A stretch of 64,000 nt of DNA from Rhynchopus sp. YZ270_cl-10 (Eukaryota; Euglenozoa; Diplonemea; Diplonemida; Diplonemidae). Below are positions 22,296-33,815 of this stretch, piece after piece. The notes beneath the pieces are model-generated. The model saw only the letters and a list, made by a program, of their open reading frames with translations. It ran no database searches and had not been told where the DNA came from. Every line of letters starts with the position of its first letter. Position 1 is the first letter of the stretch. A program made the translations under genes and the position numbers. Where the stretch lies: contig OZ037917.1 of the NCBI GenBank assembly GCA_964035575.1, forward strand, positions 310,001 through 374,000. Direction: 5' to 3'.

Positions 22296-23138
22296 CAGTG
22301 TTGGCAGAGTACGTGTCCAATTTCAAAAAGTACGTAAAAAGTACAATAGTACAATAGTACAAAAAGTACGTAAAAAGTACAAAAAATACACAAAAAGTAC
22401 ACCTGGGTTTGTGGCCGGGTATGTGCAGCTGGTGTACCAGTGTGGGGGCAAAAAAAAAAGGTTTGATGGCAGTGTTGGCATAGTACGGCACAAAGCTGTA
22501 AACGGCTTCTCAAGAATGTGCGCGGTCTCGCAGGTTCACAGACAGCGGCACCTGGTTCTCGAACAGCGACGCCTCGGAGTCAAGAAGCAATGGGAGATGG
22601 TGTTTCCTGTCGGTCACGTGTGATCACGTGTGGTCCAACAAAGTCGGGATACAGTAGGGGGTACGTGTAGATGACTACACCTCGAACAGTTGGGAGGGGG
22701 AAAAGGGATGGGGTGATGGGGTTCACAGAATGGTAGTAAAGTCAATCTCGCTTACGGGCGCGTCATCAGTCTTCTTACTCCGCTTCGTCGGTGGTTCGTT
22801 CTCCCCCTCCGGATTCTCCGCCCCCCACCAGCACTCCTCCCTGTTCACCCTCAGTTTTTTGTACAGCGAGGTGGCGCGGTGAATGTTCACAGGTCCCATA
22901 TTGTGCCGACGTGCACAAGTGACGAACCCCATATCGGAGAATTTTACCTCGCACTGGCACGAGTGAGGGGGGATGCGGGTCAGCTTCACAGCGGTCAGCC
23001 AAAACGGACTTCTTGTGTCGAATTCCCAGGGTAAAATATAGGGTCATAAAGTACGGATTTGGGCGCCAAAAAGTACGTCAAAAAGTACAAAAGTACAAAG
23101 TACAAAAAGTACAACGTACACGTACTCTGCCAACACTG
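22296..23138. mobile_element. hAT-like non-autonomous DNA transposon H1
   Basis: The left end CAGTGTTGGCAGAGTACGTG is mirrored by the right end ...GTACTCTGCCAACACTG. CAGTGTTGG-type ends are typical of hAT transposons, which make 8-bp target duplications. Here both flanks are runs of 9 G, consistent with duplication of a G-run target. Subterminal stretches are dense in AAAAGTAC repeats, a usual trait of transposase-binding regions. The end regions match those of H2 next door, while the middle (about 22535-23018) is unrelated to H2. No full transposase is present. Confidence 0.8.
22505..23022 (-). pseudogene. Coding-like fragments inside H1
   Basis: A minus frame is open from about 23022 to the stop at 22723. 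It is composed like a real protein tail: WLTAVKLTRIPPHSCQCEV, then CARRHNMGPVNIHRATSLYK, and a basic nuclear-signal-like TKRSKK before the end. A second protein-like stretch (minus, about 22625-22505) reads VTDRKHHLPLLLDSEASLFE and onward to a stop. Neither belongs to a family I recognise. They may be captured host exons or the tail of the element's own protein. The only in-frame start near the boundary is a GTG at 22989, so this is not a complete gene by itself. Confidence 0.4.
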
Positions 23139-23147
23139 GGGGGGGGG

Positions 23148-23929
23148 CAGTGTTGGCAGAGTACGTGTCCAATTTCAAAAAGTACGTAAAAAGTACAATA
23201 GTACAATAGTACAAAAAGTACGTAAAAAGTACAAAAAATACACAAAAAGTACATCTGGGTTTGTGGCCGGGTTTGTGCAGCTGGTGTACCAGTGTGGGGG
23301 CAAAAAAAAAGGTTTGGGGGCAGTGTTGGCAGTACGGAAAATGCTCAGTGCACAGAGCTATAAACGGCTTCTCAAGAATGTGCGCGTGGTGGGCTCTGGG
23401 CGACCTTATGGTACTATGGTACTATGGTACTATGGTACTATGGTACTATGGTACTATGGTACTATGGTACTATGGTACTATGGTACTATGGTACTATGGT
23501 ACTATGGCCGAGTTGTCGCAACTCCGTGTGCTCAGACCACTAGTAGGCACCACCTATGATGCCTACATAGCCCAGAAGACGGCCACTTCCAGACTTCGGG
23601 CGGTTTTGAGCACTACCCCTTCCTTAGTGGGTGATTTTCCCGGGCAAAAACAAAACCCACTCTTAAGCAAATTACAAAATGACACCCCCCACTGTCGGGG
23701 ACATGTCAAGGACATGTCAATATGGGCCCTCTCCGGAACACCATTGAATAACAAAAAACCTTTTTTGAGTGTGATTGGGGTGAAGAGAGGGGAAATACGG
23801 ATTTTGCTTCGAATTCCCAGGGTAAAATATAGGGTCATAAAGTACGGATTTGGGCGCCAAAAAGTACGTCAAAAAGTACAAAAGTACAAAGTACAAAAAG
23901 TACAACGTACACGTACTCTGCCAACACTG
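23148..23929. mobile_element. hAT-like non-autonomous DNA transposon H2
   Basis: Same 20-bp inverted ends as H1, and nearly identical left (23148-23395) and right (about 23813-23929) regions. It starts right after the 9-G run that ends H1 and is followed by 17 G (23930-23946). The unique middle (about 23398-23812) holds an 8-bp microsatellite and a stretch with no match in H1. It has no coding capacity that I can support. Confidence 0.8.
23407..23507 (+). repeat. TATGGTAC microsatellite
   Basis: About 12.6 perfect copies of the 8-mer TATGGTAC inside H2. The unit contains the palindrome GTAC, also abundant in the subterminal AAAAGTAC repeats of the same element. Confidence 0.95.
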
Positions 23930-23952
23930 GGGGGGGGGGGGGGGGGTAGGGG

Positions 23953-24820
23953 TATAGCTGGCTGTATTATAGAATCCTGATTTATAATACAATAATACAT
24001 ATAATACAGATATAATACAGTTATAATACAGTTATAATACACAGTAGGGGGTTTACAGTAGGGGGTTTCAGGTGAAAACCAACGCTAAAAAAAACGTAAA
24101 ACGGGAGGGTTCTACAGGCAAAACAGGCGTTTTGGCCAAAAACCCGGTTTTTCAGACAGGTAACCGGGTTTGCGGCTTGGGAAACGCGCCAGCGCGGTGT
24201 GAGAACATGCGTAGGGGTTTGTAACCACTCGTTGCGTTGGTTGCGTTGCGTTCGCTACGTTGCGTTCGTTGCATACAGATCGTTACGTACACATCGGTTA
24301 CGTTGTGTTGCATGCGTTGCGTTCGTTGTGTAGAGATCGTTACGTACAGAGCGCAACTTGCAGAGCGGTTGCGTTTCGTTGGTTGTGTTCGGTTGGTTAC
24401 GTTCCTTGCGTTCCGATCGTTACGTGCACACCGGTTCCGTTGTGTTGGATGAGTTGCGTTCGTTGCGTACAGATCGCAACGAATTGAGCGGTTGTGTTTG
24501 GTTGGTTGCGTTCGTTGCGTTCCCATCGTTGCGCACACATCGGTTGCGTTGTGTTGGTTGTGTTTGTTCGCGGGAATCTGTTCGTTTCTTTTCAGATCTT
24601 TGCATACATCAACCACGATCAATAGGGAGTGTTAAGGATTAGCAAACTAAATTCTCAACACGCGTAAAAATTGAGCCCAAAATCGCCACCCCACACTCCC
24701 CTTACTGTATAACCTACCAAGCTGTATTATATGTATTATAAACTGAAAATTTATAATACGCTTAAAATACAATAATACATAATACAATAATACAGTTATA
24801 ATACAATACAGCCAGCTATA
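23953..24820. mobile_element. TIR transposon E3 with perfect 8-bp target duplication
   Basis: Ends TATAGCTGGCTGTATT and the mirrored AATACAGCCAGCTATA are inverted repeats. Each is flanked by the same 8 bases, GGTAGGGG (23945-23952 and 24821-24828). Subterminal arrays of TATAATACA-type repeats occur at both ends. An 8-bp duplication fits the hAT superfamily. The duplicated bases lie across the junction between a G run and the TAGGGGG end of the foldback element, so E3 inserted into that older element. It is non-autonomous; the middle is a tandem repeat. Confidence 0.85.
24232..24570 (+). repeat. Degenerate tandem array inside E3
   Basis: Repeats of roughly 55-65 bp built from GTTGCGTTCGTTGCG, CAGATCGTTACGTACACA and CGGTTACGTTGTGTTGG-like blocks, about five imperfect units. 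It is open in several frames but has only repetitive low-information peptides, so it is not treated as a gene. Confidence 0.75.
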
Positions 24821-24822
24821 GG

Positions 24823-26014
24823 TAGGGGGTACGACTCCAGCCATTTTTTGCGCACGGAAAATTCATTTGGCATTATCTGGTCATCTCCAAGGCAACTGCG
24901 GGTGAAAAACACCCTCAGAGTGGGTCACAGGGGGCCTGTGGGTCGAAAAACGACCCAGAAGCCACCCCAGAATACAAAAAAATGGAAAAAAATAGTGAAA
25001 AAACGGCTTTTTTCACGTTTTGGCCACTTTGGGCAAAATAGCGATTTTTCGAGAAAAAAATCAAAAACCGGGATATTTTTTGACATCACAAAGCCTCCTT
25101 TGGCACAAATATACCCCAAAAGTGGCCTGTGAGTCCATTCCAACCTGTTTTGGACATATTTGACACTTTTGGAAGTGTTTTTTTGGTGTTTTTAGGTCAA
25201 AAAAATGCCCAAGACGTCCCCAAGACATCCCCAAGACACTTTGCACACCCCCTGTTACGGTCATATTTTTTTCGTTTTTTTGCCTGAAACCCCCAAAATA
25301 CCCCTCCCGGACCCCACATAGTCCCGAATATCCATCACACACCCACTCAGAGTGAGTAGAAGCACCCCAAAAAAAATATTTTTTAAAGCCCTTCAACTTC
25401 AACATGGATGCTGCCGAAACTGAAGCACAATTTTAGGGCTTTAAAAAATATTTTTTTTGGGGTGCTTCTACTCACTCTGAGTGGGTGTGTGATGGATATT
25501 CGGGACTATGTGGGGTCCGGGAGGGGTATTTTGGGGGTTTCAGGCAAAAAAACGAAAAAAATATGACCGTAACAGGGGGTGTGCAAAGTGTCTTGGGGAT
25601 GTCTTGGGGACGTCTTGGGCATTTTTTTGACCTAAAAACACCAAAAAAACACTTCCAAAAGTGTCAAATATGTCCAAAACAGGTTGGAATGGACTCACAG
25701 GCCACTTTTGGGGTATATTTGTGCCAAAGGAGGCTTTGTGATGTCAAAAAATATCCCGGTTTTTGATTTTTTTCTCGAAAAATCGCTATTTTGCCCAAAG
25801 TGGCCAAAACGTGAAAAAAGCCGTTTTTTCACTATTTTTTTCCATTTTTTTGTATTCTGGGGTGGCTTCTGGGTCGTTTTTCGACCCACAGGCCCCCTGT
25901 GACCCACTCTGAGGGTGTTTTTCACCCGCAGTTGCCTTGGAGATGGCCAGATAATGCCAAATGAATTTTCCGTGCGTTTGGTCCCAGCCAAAATGGCTGG
26001 AGTCGTATCCCCTA
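24823..26014. mobile_element. Long foldback element flanked by G runs
   Basis: Two arms of about 550 bp, roughly 24836-25397 and 25443-26000, are near-perfect inverted copies around a loop of about 45 bases centred near 25420. The outer ends read TAGGGGGTACGACTCC and the mirrored GGAGTCGTATCCCCTA. Nineteen G follow the right end (26015-26033). The left G run (23930-23946) is now separated by the E3 insertion. No convincing protein is encoded. The CCACAGG-CCCC and GGGTATxT wording in the arms resembles the PLC intron element, so the two may be relatives. The almost identical arms mean recent formation or ongoing conversion. Confidence 0.85.
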
Positions 26015-26033
26015 GGGGGGGGGGGGGGGGGGG

Positions 26034-26669
26034 TACGAACACCAACTCAAACACAACAAGTACAGAAGTGACCTCCACCCGACTTGCCAATACACGAAGA
26101 AAGAAAAAGAGGGGGTTACTTTTTTGTCAAAAAAAATTTTTTTTGCAGTGTCGGTAAATTACCATTTTGCTGGGGAGGGGGAAAAACACCCACTTCTTGA
26201 AATCACCACCACCCAGAGTAAGGAAACACAGAGAAAAAGGGTCTACAAGGGGAATTGGGGATGAGGGGAAGGGTGTGCTTACAAACAAAGGGATGATGAC
26301 CTTTTTTTTTCTTTTTCCCCCTTCTCGGTACCGACTATAATTGATTTTTTTTTAAAAAAATGAATGGCCTGGAAATGTTGCCGTTCCAACAATGGTGCAT
26401 CTGGAGCACAATGTAAAAAAAAATTCAAAAAAAAAAAGAACGCACTCAGCTAACCGGGGCACCAAAAAAATCAAAAAAAAATAACCAAAAGCCACAAGCA
26501 AGTGGCTGGTAATTCCGACAAAAAAAAAAAACAAACAAAAAAAAAAATCAACATCGAAAAAGGCGCTCCGACTGAAGGGCCAGTCAGAGAACCTTATGAT
26601 GTTTATTCCCCAAAAAAAAAAAATCTCCTCCACTTCACAATATTATTCCCCATTTTTTCCCCCCCTTCC
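26034..26669. other. Spacer
   Basis: AT-rich spacer between the foldback element and the EF-hand-like gene, with long A tracts. No gene or known repeat module is supported. Confidence 0.5.
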
Positions 26670-28977
26670 CTAGAGCTCATTCACTCCGTGACGCTGCTGA
26701 ATACGGCGCGGGTATGCGTCCACCTCAACTGCAACGTGTGTGAAGTCCTCCACTGAGAGCGACTCCCCTCCACCCTGCACAGCGCAGTACTTCACCACCT
26801 CTGCGACTTCTGCCTCGGTGACTCTAGGGTCAATCACGGAGATGGTCTCGAAGATATCCGCCACGGACAGGCTACCAGCCTCTGCCACGTCAAAGCTGCC
26901 AAACGCCTCACGGATTTCCTCCACAGATCCTGGCGCATGGGTGTACACATCCACGAACCCAACGAAGTCCGCAAAGGTGTATTCACTCTTCGTGAAGACC
27001 TGCCCCTGCACACCGTATCCCTCCATCAGGAAAGACATGTCCGCAGCGCTCACCTTTGCCTTGCGGTCGACATCGAAGAGGTCGAAGGATGCCTGGAGGC
27101 TGTCCTTTGTGAAGCGGGATCCCTTTCCGTCTGTGCGCGCCTCGGGCTCGGGGATGGGCTCGGAGGGCTCACGCTCTTCCTCTTCCTCCTCACCTTCGCC
27201 GTCAACGGGAAGGTCGCGGGAGTCCTCGACCACCTCCTCCTCAGCTGCCTCCTCCTCCTCCTCCACCTCTGCCTCGGGGGCCTCCTCCTCAACCGGTGCT
27301 GCCTCCTCCTCAGCCTCGACCTCAGCCTCAGCCTCCTCCTCCACCTCAGGTTCCGCCACCTCCTCCTCAACGGGCTCTTCAACGGGCTCCTCGACAGCTT
27401 CCTCCTCAGCTGGCTCTTCGACAGCCTCCTCGGGTGCCTCCTCCTCAGCCTCGGGGGTCTCTTCCTCAGGGGTCTCAGGCTCGGCCTCGACCTCAGCCTC
27501 CTCTTCCACTGCGGCTTCGGGTTCGGCTTCGACCTCAGCCTCTGCTTCGGGTTCCTCGGGTGCTGCCTCCTCCTCAACGGGCTCCTCAACAGGCTCTTCG
27601 ACAGCTTCCTCCTCAGGCTCCGGAACGTTCTCCACAGCCTCCTCCTCAGGGGCGTCCTCGGGTGCCTCCTCCACCTCCTCCACCTCCTCGACCTCCTCCT
27701 CGTTGATCACCTCGCGCTCCGCAATCATCTGCTGCAGGTCTGCGATGACCTCCTCCAGGTCCCCTCCGGTCGCCTCAACCAGCATTGCGAACTGTAGGGG
27801 TGGGGTGGGGCGGGTTGGTTAGAGAGGCAAAAGCGGTGCATACCTCGTCAGACTCAATGACACCCTCCATCAAGACCTGCGCCTCGGCATCGCCCTCCAT
27901 GACGTTGGTGATCTGTTGTGTCGAATGTTGTGTAGAAGTTCCGAAGAGCGGAAAAAACATTGTGTGGGGATATTTGAGTGACAAAATTAAAATGTGTCAT
28001 TTTTGTGGTGCTCCGGGAGGGGTCGATATTGACAGGTCGCCGACACAGGGACTCTATACACACACCCCCTGATATTAACAGGTCGCAGACAGGTCACCGA
28101 CAGGTCGTGACACGTCGCTGACAGGTCGTTGACCGACTTCCGAAAGCACCATTTTGGTATAATCCTTTACGCACAAAGCATGTATGACATATCTCCAAAA
28201 ACCCCACAACATCATCACCGTGCTGGATGTGGATGTGGATATGGTACGTTGTATGTCTCGCTGCTGTTCGCTGGGTTTTCGGAGTACGTTGTTTTGCTCG
28301 TGTGTACACGACTTTGTACAGTAAGGTTATTTTCCCACTCCTCGTAAGACGGGGTCGTGGAAAATGGGTGGGGGGGTAAAAAGCTTTTTGACTGACGTGG
28401 TGTGATATAGTGTGGGTGGTAACATACCCACTCGGTCGCTGCTGCGGCAGCCTCCTCGCCGAAGGCATCGACATTTTCATCCACAATCTGCTGCAGGTCG
28501 GAGCAGACGAATTGTCTGGTGGGTGGTGGTTGTGGTGGTGGTGGTGGTGGTGGTTGTGTTTGAAAGCTAGGTGCGGGGTTAGTTCCACTCAACAGCGGAA
28601 CCTCCCTTCGGGGGTATGCATAGGCAGGTGGTAGGGTGGATTTGAAGAAGTTTGTTTCGACTTTGTCGTTTTTGTTTTTGTTTTTGCTACTCTGTTTGTA
28701 TTGCATTTCATTGTAGTACTTTGTAAGCTGAGGTGGTAGGGAGGAGACAGCCTCGGTCTCACCCCTGAATCATATCAAATATTGCAATGTAAACAGCAGA
28801 CTTGGTGTGGCTGCAGGGGGGTGTGATAAAGTGCTATCTTTTGGTCGTCGGCCACACCAAGACTTCTATTTCCCCTTTACCAATAGTTGGTATAAAAAAG
28901 GAGGATGTAACATACCCCTCACCTGTCAGGTCGTAGTCGATCAGGGTTGCGCGAAGTGCAGAGTGTTGTCCTCCCAT
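26670..28977 (-). CDS. Probably myristoylated, Glu-rich EF-hand-like protein, four exons
   Basis: Exons on minus 28977-28916, 28515-28428, 27912-27844 and 27791-26670 join in frame to give 446 residues. Introns are 400, 515 and 52 bp, each GTATG...AG. The start MGGQHSALRATL has Gly2 followed by Ser6, the usual myristoylation context. A small helical domain (DLQQIVDENVDAFGEEA and DLEEVIADLQQMIAE are similar in shape) precedes about 190 residues of Glu/Pro/Ala/Val repeats. The last 140 residues contain paired helix-loop-helix units resembling EF hands (FDLFDVDRKAKVSAADM, FGSFDVAEAGSLSVADI). Their loops lack several Ca ligands, so Ca binding is doubtful. It could be a membrane or flagellar skeleton protein. 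Exon 1 and 2 joining is inferred from splice sites and phase and is less certain than the rest. Confidence 0.75.
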
Positions 28978-30515
28978 TTTGCTTTGTTTTTGAGTGTTGT
29001 TTTAATTTTCTGGAATAGAGTGGTGGTGGTGTAGATGTGTAGGGGTATGTGTGTCTCAAGAAAAAAAGAAGAAGCCAAGTCAGTTTATCTCGTTTTTGCT
29101 TTTTTTTTGTGTTTTTGTGTTTTTTTTTTTCCTCAGCATCTGAGGGGCCCCTCCCTCAACTCTTACCTATCTCCCCCTGCCTGCTTCTACCAAGCTGTAT
29201 GGGAAACCAGCATTTATTTTAAAAAATTGAAATTTGAAAGATGGGCCTAACATGGGCGCGCACATATCTTCCACAACGAAAAAAAAACTAACTTTATTAG
29301 AAATTACGGGTTTATTGTATTGGAGTCAAGAGGCACTCTCGCCATTTCAAAACTTAGATGACGAGAATAAAGAATGTGCTTAGTCTTTCCAGTGCACATC
29401 ATCAAATTGGCCAATGACCCGGAAGACATCTTGTTTGTTTTGGTTGGAATAATTTGGAACGCTGTGGTTAGATGATAACGCAAAAAAATAAAAAATAAAC
29501 TGTGCGATGAGCCAAGGACTGATATGCTTGGTCACCTGAAAGGGGGAAAAAAAAAAAAAGAGAAGTTGGAATGTGCAATAACGCCTCACCGTTCATCGGC
29601 GGACGCAGGGGCACTGGAGAAACAAAAAAAAAAGGAATGTGTCTCAAAAAGGGGACGCATTCTGCTCCTTAACGGGGAAATAAAAACACTAATGGTGACT
29701 CCTGACGACCCCATATTGCGTACTTAGTGCGTAGTTGTTGCGTACTTGGTATTTTTCTTTATTTCTGGGGTACCAACTAAGAAATAATATGCTTCATGCA
29801 CATCAGTTTAAAAAAAATAGCCCAAAAATCAAATTTCTTCAAAAAAAAAACACAAAGAATTCCATAAAATATGTGAAGTGGTGTTGGGAAGAGGGAACGG
29901 GGTGTGTGTTGTGTTGTGCTGTGGGAACACAGAACACGGAAGGTGTGGGGGGTTTTTTTTTTTTTTGCTCTCTCTTTTTTTTTTTTGAAACAGGAAAAAA
30001 AAAGAAATGTACATAAGATGAACCTAAGCCTTTCGTACCTAGGCACCTTGATCACAATCGCTATTCCAAAAAAAAAAAAAAATCATGAAAGACGAAGATT
30101 TGAACATCTTTTTTCACTAAAATTTGACCACGAAGAAGAGCGACCCCGGGTATGCAGACACACACATCCTCTCTACTAAGCTACACTGAGCAGCTGTTAA
30201 CTATTAGATCTGGTGTACCACTGCACCGTGGGTTTCGTCCGAGGGGGTGAAGCCAGACCTGTACCGTTGCTTCCATATTGAAAAAAAAAAGGGGGGGTGA
30301 TGAGGGTGTGGGTTAACTCTCGGTTTCTGGAGCATTCTTTACAGGGAAACAGAAAAAGGGGGGGAGGAGATAAGTTGAAAAGTGCAAAAACGCCTCACCG
30401 TTCATCGGCGGACGCAGGGGCACTAAAAAGGGATGTGCGTCTCCTTGTCGCAACCACAAAAATAAGTTGATAAGATGCTCCAGTCTCTGTGCTTCGCCAT
30501 TTTTTTTTAACTTTT

Positions 30516-30581
30516 TTGATAAATTGTTGGAGTAGTGTAGTTGCCTCGGTTGTGTTGCCACAGTTGTGCAATCTCCACTGT
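30516..30581 (+). repeat. Module B copy, about 65 bp
   Basis: Contains AAATTGTTGGAGTAGTGTAG, TTGCCTCGGTTGTGTTGCC and ACAGTTGTGCAATCTCCACT in order. Close copies occur at 34346-34414, 42764-42834 and 45506-45571, with a partial one near 41728-41758, all plus. The conservation (over 85 percent by eye) is much higher than in the surrounding spacer. Confidence 0.8.
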
Positions 30582-32742
30582 TTTTTTATTTTACCATTCC
30601 TTTTTAGAGAAACGGAGTATGTACGGTCCTGGAAACTCCAAGAAAAATGGAGTCGGTGGGGCTAAAGAGGAAGTTGCCTTCCTAAACGTGCACACAACTG
30701 ACAATTTTTTTAAAAAGGGGGTACTTTGAAATTTGGATACAATGATAACTGTTTTCTTGTTTTTTTTGTTTTTGCAGAGTACCATCTGATTTCACCCCCG
30801 CCCACAAAAATATGGCTTTTTTGCCCTGTCTGGAACTATCCGCGATAACCCCGCGGGGTCGGTGTACATTCCCTATGTTGTCCAGTGCCCAGTGCAATTT
30901 TGCCTGCGATATCAGTTATCCGGTCCTGTACGGACCTATCCGCGCCTATCCGCGGAAGTAAAAAAAACAACAGAGGGAAATATTCCATTTAAAAAAAAAC
31001 GTAGGAGGGAAGAGAATTGAACAAAACCTTATCAGGGTAAACAGACCTTTTCTTGGCGTGCGTGCGTATTCCCGCAGCCTGTAACACCCGACCAAGAAAT
31101 TTAGTTTGTTCACCCTAAGAAAATAAAACAGAACAACACAAAAACAGAGTCACATTCCGGTAAAGGAAAAACAGCGCCTCAGTTTTGTCGACAATCACCT
31201 ACCCCAAGGCAGGATCTGTACTCACACTCTCGCCACGGAAGGCTGATTACATTTTTTTTTTTTTTTTTTTGCTTGTTTGTTACTTTGTACTGAAATGACA
31301 ACCACCTGATTCTTCCTGAAAATTCGGTGGAGTATAGTTTAGTGTTTAAATACCACCCAAACCCCACCAAAAAATCAGGCGGCTAAACCAGGCACTCCGC
31401 TAGGTACTAAAGTTCTGTTGATTGTCAACAGAACTTTTTGAAAATGGGGAAAAAAAGAAAAAAAAAAAAAGTTCTGCTGAGTGGTTCAGACCCGTTCTAC
31501 CTGTCAAAAAAGCTCAGGAGAAGAAGATATGGAGAGGTGAGTGCTCAAACGTCCCAAAAAAGTCAAAATCGGGCGTTGGTAAAAAAAAAAGTTGCGTACC
31601 GTGCGCCTGCGGCGCAAGCATGTACCCCACCAACGTGGACCATCAACAGAATATTTTCAAAATCGGAAATCCTAGCGGAGAGCCTGGGCTAAACTCAAAA
31701 AAAAAAAAAAAGGGGGTCGCTTTAATTTGTTGTGCAACGTACTGTGGTATACACAATAGCTGCATGCAATTTAGGAAAAGGGGGGGGGGAGCTTTTTCCA
31801 TAGCCCATTATATATGACTTGGGGTATTTCAAGACAATCCATGCGTGAAAAGGAAGAATATTTTTTTGAGAGGGTTACAAGACCCCTGCAGACACTGCTT
31901 CTGCCCCTACCTACTATCTGGCGAAACCGCAGTCAAGGAAACGGACTTGAAAACTGTCAGCGGGGAAGGAAGGCCCTGTTGAGTTTGACAAGGGGAGAGA
32001 TCTTGTACTTAACCCAGGGAATCAAGGGGCTGAATCATCCCCCCATCCTTTTTTTTACTAATTACTAGCCCTTAGACGGATCGTGTTGTTCTGTGTGTGG
32101 GCTAGCCCTTTTATAGAGGGATAAAAATGCAAAAAAAAAAAAACCCCCCTCAGCAGACAGCTTCCGTTTATTACTTCATTCGTCTATAACAAATGCAAAT
32201 ATCACCCCCATCCCCACTGAAACAGAGAAAGGGAAAGAATGACAAGGTTGTGAAAAAGAAAAGATTGAAAAAAAAAAAAAAACTGTGTCTCACTGAACAC
32301 ACCTTTTATCTCAAGGATGAAGATGAAAATAGCATCTTATAGCTTAGGTCATCTATCTTGAGAGCGTTGGAAAAGGTGCACAAAAAAAAAACGCCTCACC
32401 GTTCATCGGCGGACAGAAATAAAAGAAAAAAGAGCAGTTGAAACGCGAAAACGAATCTCAGTCGAAAAAGAAAGAAAAGTTTGTCACGACGACTCTAAGC
32501 CCTTCTATAGTTAGTCATCTTGGAGAAGAAAAAAAAACGAAGAAAATAACGCACAAGGCTGAAAGGGATTGTTTTACTGTTACTTTGGTGACAGTGTACA
32601 ATGGCGCCCAAATAGCCTGGGGGGAGGAGGGAGGGAGCACAGAGAAGAATAATAAGAGGGGGAGAAAAAAAAAAGGTTGGTGAGATGAACATCCTGAGCC
32701 TCAAAGCATTTAGTCATCTAGGAAAATTACAAGAGAAGGTGG

Positions 32743-32776
32743 TAAGATGAACCTAAGCCTCGTGCTTGGTCACCTT
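32743..32776 (+). repeat. Module A, representative full copy
   Basis: Reads AAGATGAACCTAAGCCT, then a short loop, then GCTTGGTCACCTT. The arms pair with a few G-T or mismatched positions. Further copies: 1395-1430, 5517-5550, 30014-30049, 32484-32523, 32682-32720, 33512-33545, 35192-35229, 37312-37346, 43036-43065, 43204-43240, 43661-43697, 54207-54244 and 60709-60765. Half copies: 29522, 36199, 41817 and 57286. All read plus. Confidence 0.8.
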
Positions 32777-32828
32777 GATAAGATAAAAATAAGGCAAGAC
32801 TAAAAAAAAACAAAAAAAAAAACTGCAG

Positions 32829-32884
32829 TTGTTGATGCGGGGCACCGCACTGACCCACGATGCCAGCCATCCGGATGAAAGCGT
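32829..32884 (+). repeat. Module C, representative copy
   Basis: Order: GTTGATGC, GGCACC, CTGACCC, CCAGCCATCCGGATGAAAGC. Other copies: 12985-13040, 43350-43412, about 44810-44865 (diverged) and 60548-60600, plus a degenerate one near 1064-1115. All read plus. Confidence 0.7.
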
Positions 32885-33815
32885 CAGTACCCTGCGGCAA
32901 CAGTAGATGTAAGAAAATACAGTTTTGCAAGGACCAACAGTTTTGGTAGGATAAGGTAGACTATATTTCTGGACAGTATATCTATGTGTGATACTCTAGA
33001 TATTGCCCAAAAAAAAAAAAAAACATCATTTTCTGTCTGCAAAACAAAAAAAATGAGGGGGAAAAAAAAATATCGCGTTTATTTGCTGGATTTGTGGCCC
33101 TGCGGGGTCTTCTGCAGTGTCTTCTAAAAAATGATTGAACAGAACGTACATAGTATAGGAATAAAAGAAGACGAAATAAATAAAGGAAGAGGAGGAAAAG
33201 GAAAAGGAGACGGAAGAGGAGGGAATCAGAGGGGGAAATCGTACTCATTTTTTTCTCTTTTTTTTTTTTTAAAGTTTGGTTGTATTTAGTGTAGCCACCC
33301 TAGTCTAGGCTAGAGTGTGCTCCACTCTAACTTTTTCATTTACGTTTTTTTGAAAATAATTTGGGGGTGGGTGTTGCTTTTCTTTTTGCGGGATATTTAG
33401 GTCACACACCACCTTTTTTTGGATCAAAGCCATCATTTTCGTCTTTTGATTTTTTTTTTCTTTTCCAACATATTTTTGTTGACATGCTTTTAGAGCTTTT
33501 TTTTTTTGCAAATATGAACGTAAGCCCGATAGTGCTTAGTCACAATAAAAAAGAGAGGGTGAAAGCGCGTACACCATTCGGCGGAAGCAGTCACCCGACA
33601 ACAAAAATTGCGTTCACATTGATACGCGAAAAAAAAAACCCCTTTTCAGGGATCAGGGAATGGGAGGGGGGAAAGCTGTTGTTGCCTTGCTGCTATGCAG
33701 GACCCGCTCTGTTTAATTTGTACATAACCCCTCAGGAAAAGTTGACTTGAAATACAAAGTGCACCTTTGGTACACGGTGATGATGTTACTAAGGTTTTTG
33801 GTGACATGACATGTT

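Larger units (their letters stand above)
28978..33741. other. Gene-free repeat-rich region, part 1
   Basis: AT-rich, with many long A/T tracts. Module A copies: half copy at 29522-29538, full copies at 30014-30049, 32484-32523, 32682-32720, 32743-32776 and 33512-33545. Module B: 30516-30581. Module C: 32829-32884. Module D: 29561-29612, 30372-30424, 32386-32412 and about 33556-33600. Module F: 31195-31236. A decayed ACCACCTGAT palindrome lies at 31301-31384. All oriented modules read plus. No protein gene can be supported on either strand. Confidence 0.6.

Noticed and set aside
23407-23507. CRISPR-like or regulatory array
   Set aside because: Simple 8-bp microsatellite without spacers, in a eukaryotic transposon.
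24152-24622. 156-codon minus frame rich in Asn/Thr/Arg
   Set aside because: Translation of the degenerate tandem array inside E3; the peptide is purely repetitive.
26740-27822. 360-codon Ser-rich plus frame
   Set aside because: Antisense of the Glu-rich repeat, where GAG codons give CTC/TCC on the other strand.
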